From the NCBI RefSeq assembly GCF_030323145.1, contig NZ_CP100470.1:1860001-1924000 (forward strand): a DNA stretch of 64,000 nucleotides, given 5' to 3'. Below are positions 46,517 through 58,814 of the stretch, piece after piece. The first letter of the stretch is position 1; the number at the start of each line of letters is the position of its first letter. This stretch comes from Mesorhizobium sp. C432A. Its GTDB lineage: Bacteria; Pseudomonadota; Alphaproteobacteria; Rhizobiales; Rhizobiaceae. The notes under the pieces were generated by a model that was not told the origin of the DNA, did no database searches, and saw nothing but the letters and a program-made list of their open reading frames with translations. The position numbers and the translations under genes were made by a program.

Positions 46517-47458
46517 TTAGAATTTCGCCGGATCGGTATTCGAGCCGCAGACAAGGACGGCGATCCGCTCGCCCGGCGCCGGCGTGTAGCGGCCGGACAG
46601 CAGCGCTGCGAAGGCCGCTGCGCCGCCCGGCTCGGCGATGATCCGCACCCGCTCCCACAGCGCCTTCTGCGCGGCAATGATGGCGTCGTCGGTGACCAGA
46701 ATGGAGCGCTCGACAAAAGCCTCGGCGATCGGGAACATCATCTCGCCGACGCGTTTGGGCGCCAGCGAATCGGCGGCAACGCCTTCGGCGGGCGCATCGA
46801 CGGGGTGGCCGGCTTCGAAGGCGTGATGCAGCGTCGGCGCGCCTTCGGGCTCGATGGCGATGATCCTGATGCCGCCGGCAAACCAGGCGGCGATGCCGCC
46901 GATCAGGCCGCCGCCGCCGACAGCGACCAGCAGCGTGTCGATGTCGGGCAGATCGTTTTCGATTTCGAGGCCGAGCGTGCCTTGGCCGACCAATGTTTCC
47001 TCCTGGTTGAAGGCATGGATCTGCAGCGCGCCGGTCTTTTCAGCAAAAGCCTCGCTGGCGGCCAGCGCCTCGGCATAGCGGGCGCCGCCGACGATCAGTT
47101 CGGCGCCGTAGCCGCGGATGCGCTGCAGCTTGGCCGCCGGGCTGACTTCGGGAACGAAGATCGTCGCCTTGTGGCCAAGCCGCATGGCGGCATAGGCGAC
47201 CGCGGCGCCATGGTTGCCGCCCGATGCGGCGACGACGCCGGCCGCAGGCACCGGCCGTTCGAGCAGATTGGTGAAGGCGCCGCGCGCCTTGAACGAGCCG
47301 GAATGCTGCAGGCATTCGAGCTTGAGGTCGACCGCCAGCGGCGGCCGGTCGAAATCGGCCATGTCGACGCGCAGCACCGGCGTGTGCCTGATATAGCGGC
47401 GGATGCGCGGTTCCATCGCGGCGATGCGTTCGCGCGTGACGGTGTTGCCGTTCGTCAT
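46517..47458 (-). CDS. Threonine/serine dehydratase-like PLP enzyme
   Basis: A 313-residue fold-type II PLP enzyme. ATG 47458 follows AAGGAG by 6 bases. The PLP Lys lies in LQHSGSFKARGAFTNLL (about residue 58), ASGGNHGAAVAYAA holds the Asn that contacts the cofactor, VAVGGGGLIGG is the phosphate-binding glycine loop, and VLVCGSNTDP ends the protein. Length matches catabolic threonine or serine dehydratases and not IlvA, which has a C-terminal regulatory ACT-like domain. It is divergent from an ArsR regulator by 50 bases. Confidence 0.88.
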   Translation of the reverse strand: MTNGNTVTRERIAAMEPRIRRYIRHTPVLRVDMADFDRPPLAVDLKLECLQHSGSFKARGAFTNLLERPVPAAGVVAASGGNHGAAVAYAAMRLGHKATIFVPEVSPAAKLQRIRGYGAELIVGGARYAEALAASEAFAEKTGALQIHAFNQEETLVGQGTLGLEIENDLPDIDTLLVAVGGGGLIGGIAAWFAGGIRIIAIEPEGAPTLHHAFEAGHPVDAPAEGVAADSLAPKRVGEMMFPIAEAFVERSILVTDDAIIAAQKALWERVRIIAEPGGAAAFAALLSGRYTPAPGERIAVLVCGSNTDPAKF

Positions 47459-47508
47459 GACCATCTCCTTGGGATTGACAGCAATTAGTAACTTGGCAAA
47501 ATGGCTAA

Positions 47509-47811
47509 ATGCAAGAGGTTCAAATCTTCAGGGCGATCGCCAATGAACGCAGGCTGCAGATCCTCGACTGGCTGAAGGATCCGCAGGCGCATTTCCCGGC
47601 CCAGGCAGATGGCGATCTGGTCGAGGACGGCGTTTGCGCGCTGCTGATCGCGGAGAAGCTCGGCATTACGCAGGCGACGCTCTCCGAACATATGCGCGTG
47701 CTTACCCAGGCCGGCCTGCTGCGGCCCAAGCGCATCAAGCAATGGACGTTCTACCGCCGCGACGAGGACAGGATCGCCGACGCAAGGTTGCTCATCCAGA
47801 ACCGGCTGTAG
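47509..47811 (+). CDS. ArsR/SmtB-type winged-helix regulator
   Basis: A 100-residue winged-helix protein. FRAIANERRLQILDWLKD opens the domain and GVCALLIAEKLGITQATLSEHMRVL is the recognition region, followed by LLRPKRIKQWTFYRRDEDRI as the wing. Only one Cys (in DGVCALL) is available, so metal sensing of the ArsR type is doubtful. No ribosome site is visible before ATG 47509; leaderless translation is possible. It faces the dehydratase gene across 50 bases that contain TTAG and CTAA arms and probably regulates that gene. Confidence 0.83.
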   Translation: MQEVQIFRAIANERRLQILDWLKDPQAHFPAQADGDLVEDGVCALLIAEKLGITQATLSEHMRVLTQAGLLRPKRIKQWTFYRRDEDRIADARLLIQNRL

Positions 47812-47831
47812 CGCAGCCGGCGCTGCGGCTC

Positions 47832-49100
47832 CTATGCAAGCCAGTCGGGCACCGAATCCAGGCCGATCAGCTCGTCATAGGTCTGGCGCCGGCGCACGAC
47901 GTGGAAACGGTCGCCGTCGACCAGAACCTCAGGCACAAGTAGGCGGGTGTTGTAGGTGCCGGATTGCACCGCGCCATAGGCGCCGGCGGTGGTGACGGCA
48001 ATGAGGTCGCCAGACTTGAGCCGGGGCAGGTCACGGTCGAGGCCGAGATAGTCGCCGGTCTCGCAGACCGGGCCGACGACGTCGACCGCCATGCGCGGCG
48101 TGTCGGCCGGCGGCTGCACCACCGGCTTGATGTCGTGGAAGGCATCGTAGAGCGTCGGCCGGATCAGATCGTTCATGGCGGCGTCGACGACGAGGAAGTT
48201 CTTGGCGTCGCCTTCCTTCACGAATATCACTTCCGAGACCAGGATGCCGGCATTGCCGACGATCAGCCGGCCCGGCTCGAACATCACCTTCACCCCAAGC
48301 TTTGTCAGATGCTTCCTGACGATATCGCCATAGGCATCGGGCAGAGGCGGCGGGCTGTTGTCGGTGCGGTAGGGGATGCCGAGGCCGCCGCCGAGATCGA
48401 CATGCTCGACGGCGTGGCCATCGGCGCGCAGCGCGCCGACCAGTTCCGCCAGAAGCGCGAAAGCATCGTCAAAGGGCTGCAACTCGGTGATCTGGCTGCC
48501 GATGTGGGTATCGATGCCGATGGGCTTGGTGCCCGGCAAACTGGCCGCGCGGGCATAGACCTGGCGCGCCCTTTGCCATGGAATGCCGAACTTGTTCTCG
48601 GCCTTGCCGGTGGAGATCTTCCTGTGCGTCCTGGCGTCGACATCCGGGTTGATGCGCAGCGAGACCGGCGCCACCTTGCCGAGCGCGGTGGCGCGGGCCG
48701 ACAGCAACTCCAGCTCCGGCTCGGATTCGACATTGAAGCAGAGAATGCCGGCCTCGAGCGCAAAATCCATTTCGCGCGCGGTCTTGCCGACGCCCGAGAA
48801 TACGATCTTGCTGGCCGGGATGCCGGCGGCGAGCGCGCGGCGCATTTCGCCTTCCGAGACGGTATCGGCGCCGGCGCCGAGCTTTGCCAGCGTCCGCAGC
48901 ACCGCCTGGTTGGAATTCGCCTTCAAGGCGTAACAGACCAGCGTGTCGAGACCGGCAAAAGCCCCGGCGAACACCCGGTAGTGCCTCGTCAAGGTTGCCG
49001 TCGAATAACAATAGAACGGCGTGCCGACGCTTGCGGCGATGTCTGGTATCGCCACGTCCTCGGCATGGAGCACGCCGTCGCGGTAGTCGAAATGGTTCAC
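47832..49100 (-). CDS. lysA: Diaminopimelate decarboxylase
   Basis: Last step of lysine synthesis, from meso-diaminopimelate. The 422-residue frame begins with GTG 49100 (VNHFDYRDG), where family similarity starts. The PLP Lys is in CYALKANSN (about residue 59), and HIGSQITEL, DLGGGLGIPY, MFEPGRLIVGNAG and GPVCETGDYL with the Cys contributed across the dimer are diagnostic. It follows lptM on the same strand with about 65 bases between; the argH-lptM-lysA order is common in alphaproteobacteria. Confidence 0.95.
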   Translation of the reverse strand: MNHFDYRDGVLHAEDVAIPDIAASVGTPFYCYSTATLTRHYRVFAGAFAGLDTLVCYALKANSNQAVLRTLAKLGAGADTVSEGEMRRALAAGIPASKIVFSGVGKTAREMDFALEAGILCFNVESEPELELLSARATALGKVAPVSLRINPDVDARTHRKISTGKAENKFGIPWQRARQVYARAASLPGTKPIGIDTHIGSQITELQPFDDAFALLAELVGALRADGHAVEHVDLGGGLGIPYRTDNSPPPLPDAYGDIVRKHLTKLGVKVMFEPGRLIVGNAGILVSEVIFVKEGDAKNFLVVDAAMNDLIRPTLYDAFHDIKPVVQPPADTPRMAVDVVGPVCETGDYLGLDRDLPRLKSGDLIAVTTAGAYGAVQSGTYNTRLLVPEVLVDGDRFHVVRRRQTYDELIGLDSVPDWLA

Positions 49101-49164
49101 GAGAGTGTTTCCGGAAGTTGGAGCACGAGACCAGGCCAGAAAGACCAAGCCGGTCTCATCGGCT

Positions 49165-49371
49165 CTAGATCAGCGGGTCCAGGATGAACTTCTTGTCCAC
49201 GACCGGTTTTTCCGGCTCTGGCGGCACCGGCTGTTTGGCGCGCTCGGCGTCCTTGCGGGCCTGGACGGCCGCTTCATAGGGCGTGTCGAGACCAGCCTTA
49301 CGGCCGCAAGCGGTCACGGCAGCCATCGCCGTCAGCAGCGTCAGCGTCACCAAAATCCTGCTCGCGGTCAT
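49165..49371 (-). CDS. lptM: LptM-like small lipoprotein
   Basis: A 68-residue lipoprotein. ATG 49371 gives a signal peptide with core ILVTLTLLTAMAAV and lipobox VTAC, so lipidation is expected at Cys22, followed directly by GRKAGLDTPYEA, the motif of the LptM/YifL family that assists assembly of the LPS translocon LptD. The remaining tail is Pro/Glu/Lys-rich. It lies between argH and lysA on the same strand, a conserved position. The earlier in-frame ATG would hide the signal, so it is rejected. Confidence 0.88.
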   Translation of the reverse strand: MTASRILVTLTLLTAMAAVTACGRKAGLDTPYEAAVQARKDAERAKQPVPPEPEKPVVDKKFILDPLI

Positions 49372-49439
49372 CGATCCATCCGTCCGAAACTTTATGTGCT
49401 GCGCTTTTAACCGAGTTTTAGGCGCATTGCACCCCGGCA

Positions 49440-50840
49440 TCATGCCTTGGCGATGCGCTTTTTCCAGCTGCGGATCTGCTTCCTGACCTCCGATGGCGCG
49501 GTGCCGCCGAAACTGGTGCGGCTCTTGACCGAATTCTGCACCGCCAGAACCGAGAAGATGTCTGCCGTGATGCCGGGGTTGATCGACTGCAGATCCTCCA
49601 GCGACAGCTTTTCAAGGCTCACCTTCTTCTCTTCGGCCAACGCCACCGCGCCGCCGGTGACATGGTGTGCCTCACGGAAGGGCAGGCCCAGCGCGCGCAC
49701 CAGCCAGTCGGCGAGGTCGGTCGCGGTCGCGTGGCCCGAGCCGGCGGCTTTTTTCATGGCGGCGGCATTGACCGTCATGTCGCGCACCATGCCCGTCATC
49801 GCAGCCAGCATCAAATCGAGTGTTTCGGCAGCGTCGAAGACCGATTCCTTGTCTTCCTGCATGTCCTTGCCGTAGGTCAGCGGCATGCCCTTCATCACGG
49901 TCAGCAGCCCGACGAGATGGCCGGTGACGCGGCCGGTCTTGCCGCGCACCAGTTCGGCGGCGTCCGGGTTCTTCTTCTGCGGCATGATCGAGGAGCCGGT
50001 GGAGAAACTGTCCGACAGCCTAACGAAGCCGAATTGAGGCGTCGACCAGATGATGATTTCTTCGGCGAGCCGCGACAGATGCGTGGCGCAGATCGCCGCC
50101 AGGCTCAAAAACTCCAGCGCGAAATCGCGGTCGGAGACGCTGTCCAGGGAATTGCGCATCGGCTCGCGGAAGCCGAGCGCCTTGGCGGTCTTGTGGCGAT
50201 CGATCGGAAAACTGGTGCCGGCAAGCGCTGCCGCGCCGAGCGGGCTTTCATCCAGCCGCTCGATGGCGTCGCGGACGCGCGACAGGTCGCGCGAAAACAT
50301 CTCGACATAGGCCATGCAATGGTGGCCGAAGGTCACCGGCTGCGCCGCCTGCATGTGGGTGAAGCCGGGCATCACGGTCGCCGCATGCTCCTCGGCGCGG
50401 TCGAGCAAGGCTGAGATCAGCCCCTTCAGCGCCTCGGCGACGCGAAAGCACTCGTCCTTGACCCAGAGCCGGAGATCCACCGCCACCTGGTCGTTGCGTG
50501 ACCGCGCCGTGTGCAGGCGGCCGGCGGCCGGGCCGATCAGATCGGCAAGGCGGGCCTCGATGTTCATGTGAATGTCTTCCAGCCGGGTCGAGAACTCGAA
50601 CGTGCCGGCCTCGATCTCTTTCAGGATCGTGTTCAGCCCGTGAGCGATTTTTTCTTGATCGGCCGCCGAAATAATGCCCGTTTCAGCCAACATCTCGCTG
50701 TGGGCGACCGAACCTCTTATGTCTTGGGCATAGAGTTTGCGGTCGAACGAAATCGACGCGTTGATCGCTTCCATGATCGCGGCCGGACCCGAGGCAAAAC
50801 GTCCGCCCCACATCTGGTTGCTGGCCTTCTTGTCGCTCAT
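49440..50840 (-). CDS. argH: Argininosuccinate lyase
   Basis: Releases arginine and fumarate in the last step of arginine synthesis. The 466 residues include the fumarase/lyase superfamily signature [20 protein letters not shown] and the segments [28 protein letters not shown] and [16 protein letters not shown], all characteristic of ArgH. It lies divergent to tlpA with 34 bases between the two starts, so promoters overlap, and it is first in the argH-lptM-lysA series. Confidence 0.96.
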   Translation of the reverse strand: MSDKKASNQMWGGRFASGPAAIMEAINASISFDRKLYAQDIRGSVAHSEMLAETGIISAADQEKIAHGLNTILKEIEAGTFEFSTRLEDIHMNIEARLADLIGPAAGRLHTARSRNDQVAVDLRLWVKDECFRVAEALKGLISALLDRAEEHAATVMPGFTHMQAAQPVTFGHHCMAYVEMFSRDLSRVRDAIERLDESPLGAAALAGTSFPIDRHKTAKALGFREPMRNSLDSVSDRDFALEFLSLAAICATHLSRLAEEIIIWSTPQFGFVRLSDSFSTGSSIMPQKKNPDAAELVRGKTGRVTGHLVGLLTVMKGMPLTYGKDMQEDKESVFDAAETLDLMLAAMTGMVRDMTVNAAAMKKAAGSGHATATDLADWLVRALGLPFREAHHVTGGAVALAEEKKVSLEKLSLEDLQSINPGITADIFSVLAVQNSVKSRTSFGGTAPSEVRKQIRSWKKRIAKA

Positions 50841-50874
50841 CGCTATAACCCGTGCTCCGGAGCAGTCTTAGAAA

Positions 50875-51567
50875 ATGGCAGACGGTAGCAGATACTTCCC
50901 GGCCCCGCGCCTGATCCTCGCCGCTTTGCTGGCGGGCGTGCTGGCCGGCGTGGTCGCGGTATATGTCAGCGAGAGCGGGTCTGGCAACAACGCAGCCACC
51001 GGCAGCGCACCTGCGGCCGGCGCGGGCAACAGCAAGGACGACGTCGCCTGCGCCGCCAAGAGCGACCGCGCCAAAAAGGTTGCCGCCGCGGCCACCGGCC
51101 AGGTGGCGGCATTGCTGCCCGCCGATCCGCCGCAATCGCTGAAAAGTCTCGCCTTCAACGGTCCCGACGGCAAGCCGATGACGATCGCCGATCATGCCGG
51201 CAAGACCGTGCTGCTCAACCTGTGGGCGACGTGGTGCGCGCCCTGCCGTGCGGAAATGCCGGCGCTCGACGCCTTGCAGAAGGAAAAGGGCAGCGATGCC
51301 TTCGAAGTGGTCGCGGTCAATGTCGATGCCGGCGACGATGTGAAGCCCAAGAAGTTCCTCGCCGATATCGGCATCGGGTCGCTCGGCTACTACCGCGATT
51401 CGACGCTGGCGCTGTTCAACGACGTCAAGACGCGCGGCTTGGCGCTAGGCCTCCCCGTCACCATGCTGATCGATGGCGAAGGCTGCCTGGTCGCGCATAT
51501 GAACGGACCGGCCGAATGGTCGGGACCGGATGCCAAGCGCCTGGTCGAGGCCGCACTCGCCCCTTAG
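50875..51567 (+). CDS. tlpA: TlpA-type thiol:disulfide reductase
   Basis: A 230-residue membrane-anchored periplasmic thioredoxin-like protein. An uncleaved N-terminal anchor (about residues 12-32) is followed by an Ala/Gly-rich linker and a thioredoxin domain with active-site WATWCAPCRAEMP. Bradyrhizobium TlpA reduces proteins for cytochrome oxidase copper delivery; similar use is likely here. The TAG stop is also the left end TAGAGC of dispersed repeat copy 3. The gene is divergent from argH. Confidence 0.9.
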   Translation: MADGSRYFPAPRLILAALLAGVLAGVVAVYVSESGSGNNAATGSAPAAGAGNSKDDVACAAKSDRAKKVAAAATGQVAALLPADPPQSLKSLAFNGPDGKPMTIADHAGKTVLLNLWATWCAPCRAEMPALDALQKEKGSDAFEVVAVNVDAGDDVKPKKFLADIGIGSLGYYRDSTLALFNDVKTRGLALGLPVTMLIDGEGCLVAHMNGPAEWSGPDAKRLVEAALAP

Positions 51568-51658
51568 AGCGGTTCACCGTTTCGTCGAAACGGCTACCCG
51601 CGCTAACTTTTTTGTTTCGACGCAATTTCGGACGGAAAACCGTTTCACACTAATTGCT

Positions 51659-51661
<3 letters not shown>
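51565..51661. repeat. Dispersed repeat copy 3, with inverted TAGAGC ends
   Basis: Starts with TAGAGC (containing the tlpA stop, plus strand) and ends with GCTCTA (containing the stop of the GGDEF-EAL gene, minus strand). It carries the shared core TTTTTTGTTTCGACGCAATT, TCGGACGGAAAACCG, and CACACTAATTGCTCTA, with 8 bases missing relative to copy 1. It also holds the hairpin CCGTTTCG-T-CGAAACGG near 51578. The element therefore lies between two converging genes, one stop in each end. Confidence 0.85.
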
Positions 51662-54106
<2,445 letters not shown>

Positions 54107-54585
54107 CTCGCCCCACCTGCTCTCCCACAGCAATCAAGCCGTCCACTTGATTAGTATGCCACGCTTGACGAAGAATCGGTTATGCGAACTACAACTACAG
54201 CGGGTTTTTCGGGTTGTACGTTGCGGCGATCCTGTCTCATTCCAGACGCACGGTTACAGCAGCGCCTGGCGCGATGCCGCTCGGCCGATCTCGATCTGGC
54301 CGAGCGCCGGTTTGGCGGCCGCACGGTGCAGGTGCGTGGCGCTGTCACGCGGGCCCTTCACGCATCGCTGGGCGGTCGGCGATCCTTGCAGGCCCACCAT
54401 GCCCCATTCTATCGCTGAGCCGGCTTGGCATTTCTCTCGGTCCTCGTTGCAAGGCGAGGGGGCGCGAAGTTAGCCGGGTATGAAATTCACGAAACAGCAA
54501 CAAATCCGTTGTCCGATTGTCATCAGAGACACATATTGCGTTCGCGGGAGCGCCCCTTTCGCCAATGACAAACGGGAGATGAAAC
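54107..54585. other. Noncoding region upstream of ugpB
   Basis: 479 bases separating the GGDEF-EAL start (minus) from ugpB (plus). It must hold both promoters. I see several short frames of about 65-130 codons in both directions with no recognisable domain, no good ribosome site and no codon bias like the neighbours. There is no convincing Pho box; two TGTC motifs at 54510 and 54518 are spaced 8 bases apart where a Pho box needs 11. I record nothing further. Confidence 0.7.
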
Positions 54586-55896
54586 ATGAAGTTGTTCGGC
54601 TTTGCGGCCGGTGTTGCCGCCACCTTGACCCTGCTTTCCACCACCTCCGCCTTCGCCGCCACCCAGATCAGTTGGTGGCATGCAATGACCGGCGCCAATG
54701 CCGAGGTGGTCGACAAGATCGCCAAGGATTTCAATGCCAGCCAGAGCGACTATGAAATTCTCCCTGTTTTCAAGGGCACCTATCCCGAAACGCTGAATGC
54801 CGGCATCGCTGCCTTTCGTGCGGGGCAAGCGCCCGACATCATCCAGGTGTTCGACGTGGGTACCGGCGTCATGATGGCCGCCGAAGGTGCGATCAAGCCG
54901 GTGGCCGATGTGCTGACCAGCGCCGGCGTGACCTTCGACAAGAGCCAGTATTTGCCCGGCATCGTCGGCTACTATTCGAAGCCGGACGGGACCATGCTGT
55001 CCTTCCCCTATAATTCCTCGTCGCCCATCCTCTACTATAACAAGGATATCTTCCAGAAGGCCGGGCTTGATGTGAACAATCCGCCAAAGACCTGGAACGA
55101 GGTGTGGGAAGCCGCCAAGAAGATCAAGGCGAGCGGCGCCGCTTCCTGCGGCTATACCTCGACGTGGTTGACCTGGATCCACCTTGAGGCCTTCGCTGCC
55201 TGGAACGACGTTTCCTATGGCACCAACCAGAACGGACTTGCCGGAACCGACGTCGAGCTCAAGATCAATGCGCCGATCTTCGTCAATCATTTCCAGGCGC
55301 TCGCCGACCTGGCCAAGGACGGCACCTTCAAATATGGCGGCCGTACATCCGAAGCCAAGCAGATCTTTCTTGCCGGAGAATGCGGCATCTTCACCGAATC
55401 GTCGGGGGGTCTCGGTGACATCGTCAAGTCGGGCATGAACTACGGCATCGGCCAGCTTCCCTATGATAGTGACGCCAAGGGCGCGCCCCAGAACACCACG
55501 CCGGGCGGCGCCAGCCTGTGGGTGTTCGGCAACAAATCGGACGAGGAATACAAGGGCGTCGCGGCGTTCTTCTCCTATCTCTCCAAGACCGAAGTGCAGG
55601 AGTATCTGCACCAGAAGTCGGGTTATCTGCCGGTGACGCTCGCTGCCTATGAGGCGACCAAGAAGTCCGGCTTCTATGACAAGAACCCGGGCCGTGAGAC
55701 GCCGATCCTGCAGATGCTGGGCAAGGCGCCGACCGAGAACTCGAAGGGCGTGCGCCTCGTCAACCTGCCGCAGGTGCGCGACATCGAGAATGAGGAGTTC
55801 GAGAAGATGCTGGCCGGCCAGCAGACTGCGCAGCAGGCGCTCGACAATGCGGTCGCACGCGGCAACAAGGCGATTCAGGAAGCGATCGGAAACTGA
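54586..55896 (+). CDS. ugpB: sn-Glycerol-3-phosphate ABC transporter substrate-binding protein
   Basis: Periplasmic receptor for glycerol-3-phosphate (and possibly glycerophosphodiesters). The 436 residues begin with a clean signal peptide (about 1-25, ending FAA) and continue with [15 protein letters not shown], ending typical of UgpB. Other diagnostic pieces are [37 protein letters not shown] and [18 protein letters not shown] 54586 follows a GGGAGATGAAAC site. ugpA, ugpE and ugpC follow in the usual order, giving a complete importer. A hairpin lies between ugpB and ugpA. Confidence 0.94.
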   Translation: MKLFGFAAGVAATLTLLSTTSAFAATQISWWHAMTGANAEVVDKIAKDFNASQSDYEILPVFKGTYPETLNAGIAAFRAGQAPDIIQVFDVGTGVMMAAEGAIKPVADVLTSAGVTFDKSQYLPGIVGYYSKPDGTMLSFPYNSSSPILYYNKDIFQKAGLDVNNPPKTWNEVWEAAKKIKASGAASCGYTSTWLTWIHLEAFAAWNDVSYGTNQNGLAGTDVELKINAPIFVNHFQALADLAKDGTFKYGGRTSEAKQIFLAGECGIFTESSGGLGDIVKSGMNYGIGQLPYDSDAKGAPQNTTPGGASLWVFGNKSDEEYKGVAAFFSYLSKTEVQEYLHQKSGYLPVTLAAYEATKKSGFYDKNPGRETPILQMLGKAPTENSKGVRLVNLPQVRDIENEEFEKMLAGQQTAQQALDNAVARGNKAIQEAIGN

Positions 55897-55918
55897 AGCG
55901 GTTTGTCAGTCGAACCTC

Positions 55919-55940
55919 GTCCACGCGGACCCGCGTGGAC
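55919..55940 (+). promoter_or_regulatory. Intercistronic hairpin between ugpB and ugpA
   Basis: A perfect 9-base stem (GTCCACGCG with CGCGTGGAC) closed by a 4-base loop (GACC), 22 bases after the ugpB stop. The 3' arm contains the GTG codon at 55935 that would otherwise open the ugpA frame. It may stabilise the upstream ugpB message relative to the permease genes, a known theme in ABC operons. There is no T-run, so full termination is unlikely. Confidence 0.7.
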
Positions 55941-56852
55941 GACTTCCTGAACAGCGAGGGAACCACACTGTCTCCACGCGTCGTCTTTCCCAACAAGACC
56001 CTGCCCTATCTGCTGGTGGCGCCGCAAGTCGCCATTACGCTGATCTTTTTCTACTGGCCGACGGGGCAGGCGCTCTACCAGTCGATGCTTAGGGAAGACC
56101 CGTTCGGGCTGAAGAGCAAGTTCGTCGGGCTCGCCAATTTTCGCAAGGTGCTGGCCGACCCGGCCTACCTCAACTCGATCAAAGTTACGCTGGTGTTCTC
56201 TCTGGCGACCGCGATCGTCGCCATGGGTGTGGCCCTGTTGCTTGCCGTCATGGCCGAGAAGGTGGTGCGCGGCAAAGGCCTTTATCGCACGCTGCTGATC
56301 TGGCCGTATGCGGTGGCGCCGGCGATTGCCGGCATGTTGTGGCTGTTTCTGTTCAATCCCTCGATCGGTTCGCTGGCCTACGCCTTGAGAGGTCTCGGCA
56401 TTGCCTGGGATCCCTTGCTTAACGGCAACCAAGCCATGATCCTGCTGGTATCTGCGGCTGCCTGGAAGCAGATCAGCTACAATTTCCTGTTCTTCGTCGC
56501 CGGGCTGCAGGCGGTGCCGAAGACGTTGATAGAGGCGGCGGCCATGGACGGCGCCGGGGAGACGAAGCGCTTCTGGACCATCGTCTTCCCGCTGCTCGCA
56601 CCGACGACCTTCTTCCTGCTGGTCGTCAACACTGTCTATGCGCTGTTCGACACTTTCGGTATCGTTCATGCCGTCACCGGCGGCGGGCCAGGCAAGGCCA
56701 CCGAGACGCTGGTCTACAAGGTCTACAATGACGGTTTCGTCAATTTGATCCTCGGCGATTCGGCCGCGCAGTCGGTCATCCTGATGGTCATCGTCATCTC
56801 ACTCACGGCCATCCAGTTCCGCTATGTGGAACGCAAAGTCCACTACGGTTGA
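55935..56852 (+). CDS. ugpA: sn-Glycerol-3-phosphate ABC transporter permease UgpA
   Basis: Inner-membrane permease with about six hydrophobic segments and the permease EAA-type loop [23 protein letters not shown]. The frame opens with GTG 55935, but that codon is inside the 3' arm of the 55919-55940 hairpin. An in-frame CTG at 55968 follows GCGAGGGA by about 6 bases and would give a 294-residue protein ([13 protein letters not shown]). The exact start is uncertain. The fold from [20 protein letters not shown] onwards is clear. Partner of UgpE. Confidence 0.9.
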   Translation: MDDFLNSEGTTLSPRVVFPNKTLPYLLVAPQVAITLIFFYWPTGQALYQSMLREDPFGLKSKFVGLANFRKVLADPAYLNSIKVTLVFSLATAIVAMGVALLLAVMAEKVVRGKGLYRTLLIWPYAVAPAIAGMLWLFLFNPSIGSLAYALRGLGIAWDPLLNGNQAMILLVSAAAWKQISYNFLFFVAGLQAVPKTLIEAAAMDGAGETKRFWTIVFPLLAPTTFFLLVVNTVYALFDTFGIVHAVTGGGPGKATETLVYKVYNDGFVNLILGDSAAQSVILMVIVISLTAIQFRYVERKVHYG

Positions 56853-56861
56853 GCGCGAGCG

Positions 56862-57710
56862 ATGATTGGTCAGTCCCCGCTTCGCGCCCTCATCGCCCAC
56901 GCCGTGCTCATCCTGGGCATCCTGATCGTCGCTTTCCCGATCTACTACACCTTCGTTGCCTCCACGCAGACGCTGCAGACCATCCTCAAGCCGCCATTGC
57001 CTCTTTTGCCCGGCGACCAGGTCTGGAACAATTACAGCGAGGCGCTGTTCGGCGGTGTCGGCCGCATCGGCGGCGTCAGTGTCGGCCGATTGCTGCTCAA
57101 CACCACGATCATGGCGCTCGGCATCGCGGTGGGGAAGATTTTCATCTCGATCCTTTCGGCCTATGCGATCGTGTTCTTCCGTTTTCCGCTTCGGATGGTC
57201 TTCTTCTGGCTGATCTTCATCACGCTGATGCTTCCCGTCGAGGTGCGCATCCTGCCGACCTACAAGGTGATGGTCGATCTCGGCATGATCGACACCTATG
57301 CCGGCCTGATCATTCCGCTGATCGCCTCGGCCACCGCCACGCTTCTGTTTCGCCAGTTCTTCATGACCATCCCAGGTGAGTTGGTGGAAGCGGCGCGTGT
57401 CGACGGCGCCGGACCATGGCGATTCTTTTTCGACATCCTGCTGCCGCTGTCGCGCACCAACATCGCGGCGCTGTTCGTCATCCTCTTCATTTATGGCTGG
57501 ACGCAGTACCTGTGGCCGCTGCTCGTCACCAACAGCAATGACATGAACACCATCGTCATCGCACTTAGAAAGATGGTCTCCTTCGCCGATGCCGATACCC
57601 AATGGCATCTGGTCATGGTCACCGCGATGCTGGCCATACTGCCGCCGATCCTGATCGTGGTGCTGATGCAACGCTGGTTCGTGCGCGGACTGGTCGATAC
57701 CGAAAAGTGA
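56862..57710 (+). CDS. ugpE: sn-Glycerol-3-phosphate ABC transporter permease UgpE
   Basis: Second inner-membrane permease of the Ugp importer, 282 residues, with about six hydrophobic segments. The EAA-type loop reads [22 protein letters not shown], and the family motif [25 protein letters not shown] is present. The ATG at 56862 lies 9 bases after the ugpA stop, and ugpC begins 7 bases after its own stop, so the four genes are one transcript. Forms the channel with UgpA. Confidence 0.94.
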   Translation: MIGQSPLRALIAHAVLILGILIVAFPIYYTFVASTQTLQTILKPPLPLLPGDQVWNNYSEALFGGVGRIGGVSVGRLLLNTTIMALGIAVGKIFISILSAYAIVFFRFPLRMVFFWLIFITLMLPVEVRILPTYKVMVDLGMIDTYAGLIIPLIASATATLLFRQFFMTIPGELVEAARVDGAGPWRFFFDILLPLSRTNIAALFVILFIYGWTQYLWPLLVTNSNDMNTIVIALRKMVSFADADTQWHLVMVTAMLAILPPILIVVLMQRWFVRGLVDTEK

Positions 57711-57717
57711 GAAGCTG

Positions 57718-58779
57718 ATGGCGACCATCGATCTGAAGGATGTGAAGAAAGTCTATCCCGGCGGCGTCGAGGCGGTGAGGGGTGTCTCGATCGCCATTCC
57801 CGACAAGGAGCTTTGCGTGCTGGTTGGGCCGTCCGGCTGCGGCAAGTCCACGCTGCTGCGGATGATCGCCGGGCTTGAGACCATTTCTTCCGGCACCGTC
57901 GCCATCGACGGCAAGATCGTCAACACGATCGGTCCGACCGAGCGCGACATCGCCATGGTGTTCCAGAACTATGCGCTCTATCCACATATGAAGGTCTACG
58001 ACAACATGGCCTACGGGTTGCGCAACCGGGGTACTCCCAAGGACGAGATCGACAGCAGGGTTCGCTCGACCGCCAAGGTGCTGGAGCTCACGGCGCTGCT
58101 CGACCGGCGCCCGCGCGAGCTTTCCGGCGGCCAGCGCCAGCGCGTGGCCATGGGTCGCGCAATCGTGCGCAATCCAAAAGTCTTCCTGTTCGACGAACCG
58201 CTTTCCAACCTCGACGCCAAACTGCGCGGCCAGATGCGGGTCGAAATCAAGAATTTGCAGCGCTCGCTCGGTGTCACCTCGGTCTACGTCACCCACGACC
58301 AGCTTGAGGCGATGACGCTGGCCGATATTCTCGTCGTCATGAATGGCGGGTTGGTCGAGCAGACGGGCGCGCCGCTCGACATCTACGAGAAGCCGGCATC
58401 GACCTTCGTCGCCTCCTTCATCGGAGCGCCGCCGATGAACCTTCTGCCTCTTTCGCAAGGACCGGCTGGTCCGGCGCTGACCGACGGCAAGACGGTTGAC
58501 TTCGCGCCTACGAACGCCGCCACGCTTGGCTTCCGCCCTGAGGATGCCGACGTCACCTTCAGTGCCGAGGCATCATCCGGCGCGCTTATTCTGCCTGCGG
58601 CGGTCGAGGCGGTCGAACCTGTGGGAGCCGAAAGCTTTCTTCACTGTGCCGCCGGCGGCAACCGCATCGTCGTGCGTGTGGCCGGCCGCGCCACGGCCAA
58701 ACCCGGCGATCAACTGCGCGTCGTGGCCAGGGCCGAGAAGCTGCATTGGTTCGACAATGCTGGGAAACGAGTCGATTGA
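57718..58779 (+). CDS. ugpC: sn-Glycerol-3-phosphate ABC transporter ATPase
   Basis: Energises the Ugp importer. The 353 residues contain Walker [10 protein letters not shown] (about 38-46), Q-loop [16 protein letters not shown], signature [15 protein letters not shown] and Walker [14 protein letters not shown], followed by a TOBE-type C-terminal domain of about 120 residues ([21 protein letters not shown]). The C-terminal domain may bind glycerophosphodiesterase or regulatory partners in other bacteria. No ugpQ follows; the next gene is the convergent iron ABC ATPase. Confidence 0.94.
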   Translation: MATIDLKDVKKVYPGGVEAVRGVSIAIPDKELCVLVGPSGCGKSTLLRMIAGLETISSGTVAIDGKIVNTIGPTERDIAMVFQNYALYPHMKVYDNMAYGLRNRGTPKDEIDSRVRSTAKVLELTALLDRRPRELSGGQRQRVAMGRAIVRNPKVFLFDEPLSNLDAKLRGQMRVEIKNLQRSLGVTSVYVTHDQLEAMTLADILVVMNGGLVEQTGAPLDIYEKPASTFVASFIGAPPMNLLPLSQGPAGPALTDGKTVDFAPTNAATLGFRPEDADVTFSAEASSGALILPAAVEAVEPVGAESFLHCAAGGNRIVVRVAGRATAKPGDQLRVVARAEKLHWFDNAGKRVD

Positions 58780-58814
58780 CGCAGCCGCTCGCGCCAATCC
58801 GACGCATCGGCAGT

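Noticed and set aside
54147..54473. Short open frames between the GGDEF-EAL gene and ugpB
   Set aside because: They have no recognisable family, no ribosome site and codon use unlike the neighbours; the region probably holds only promoters.
54501..54530. Pho box upstream of ugpB
   Set aside because: TGTC motifs occur at 54510 and 54518 but their spacing is 8 bases; a rhizobial Pho box has two 7-base repeats 11 bases apart, so the match is poor even though Pho control would make sense.
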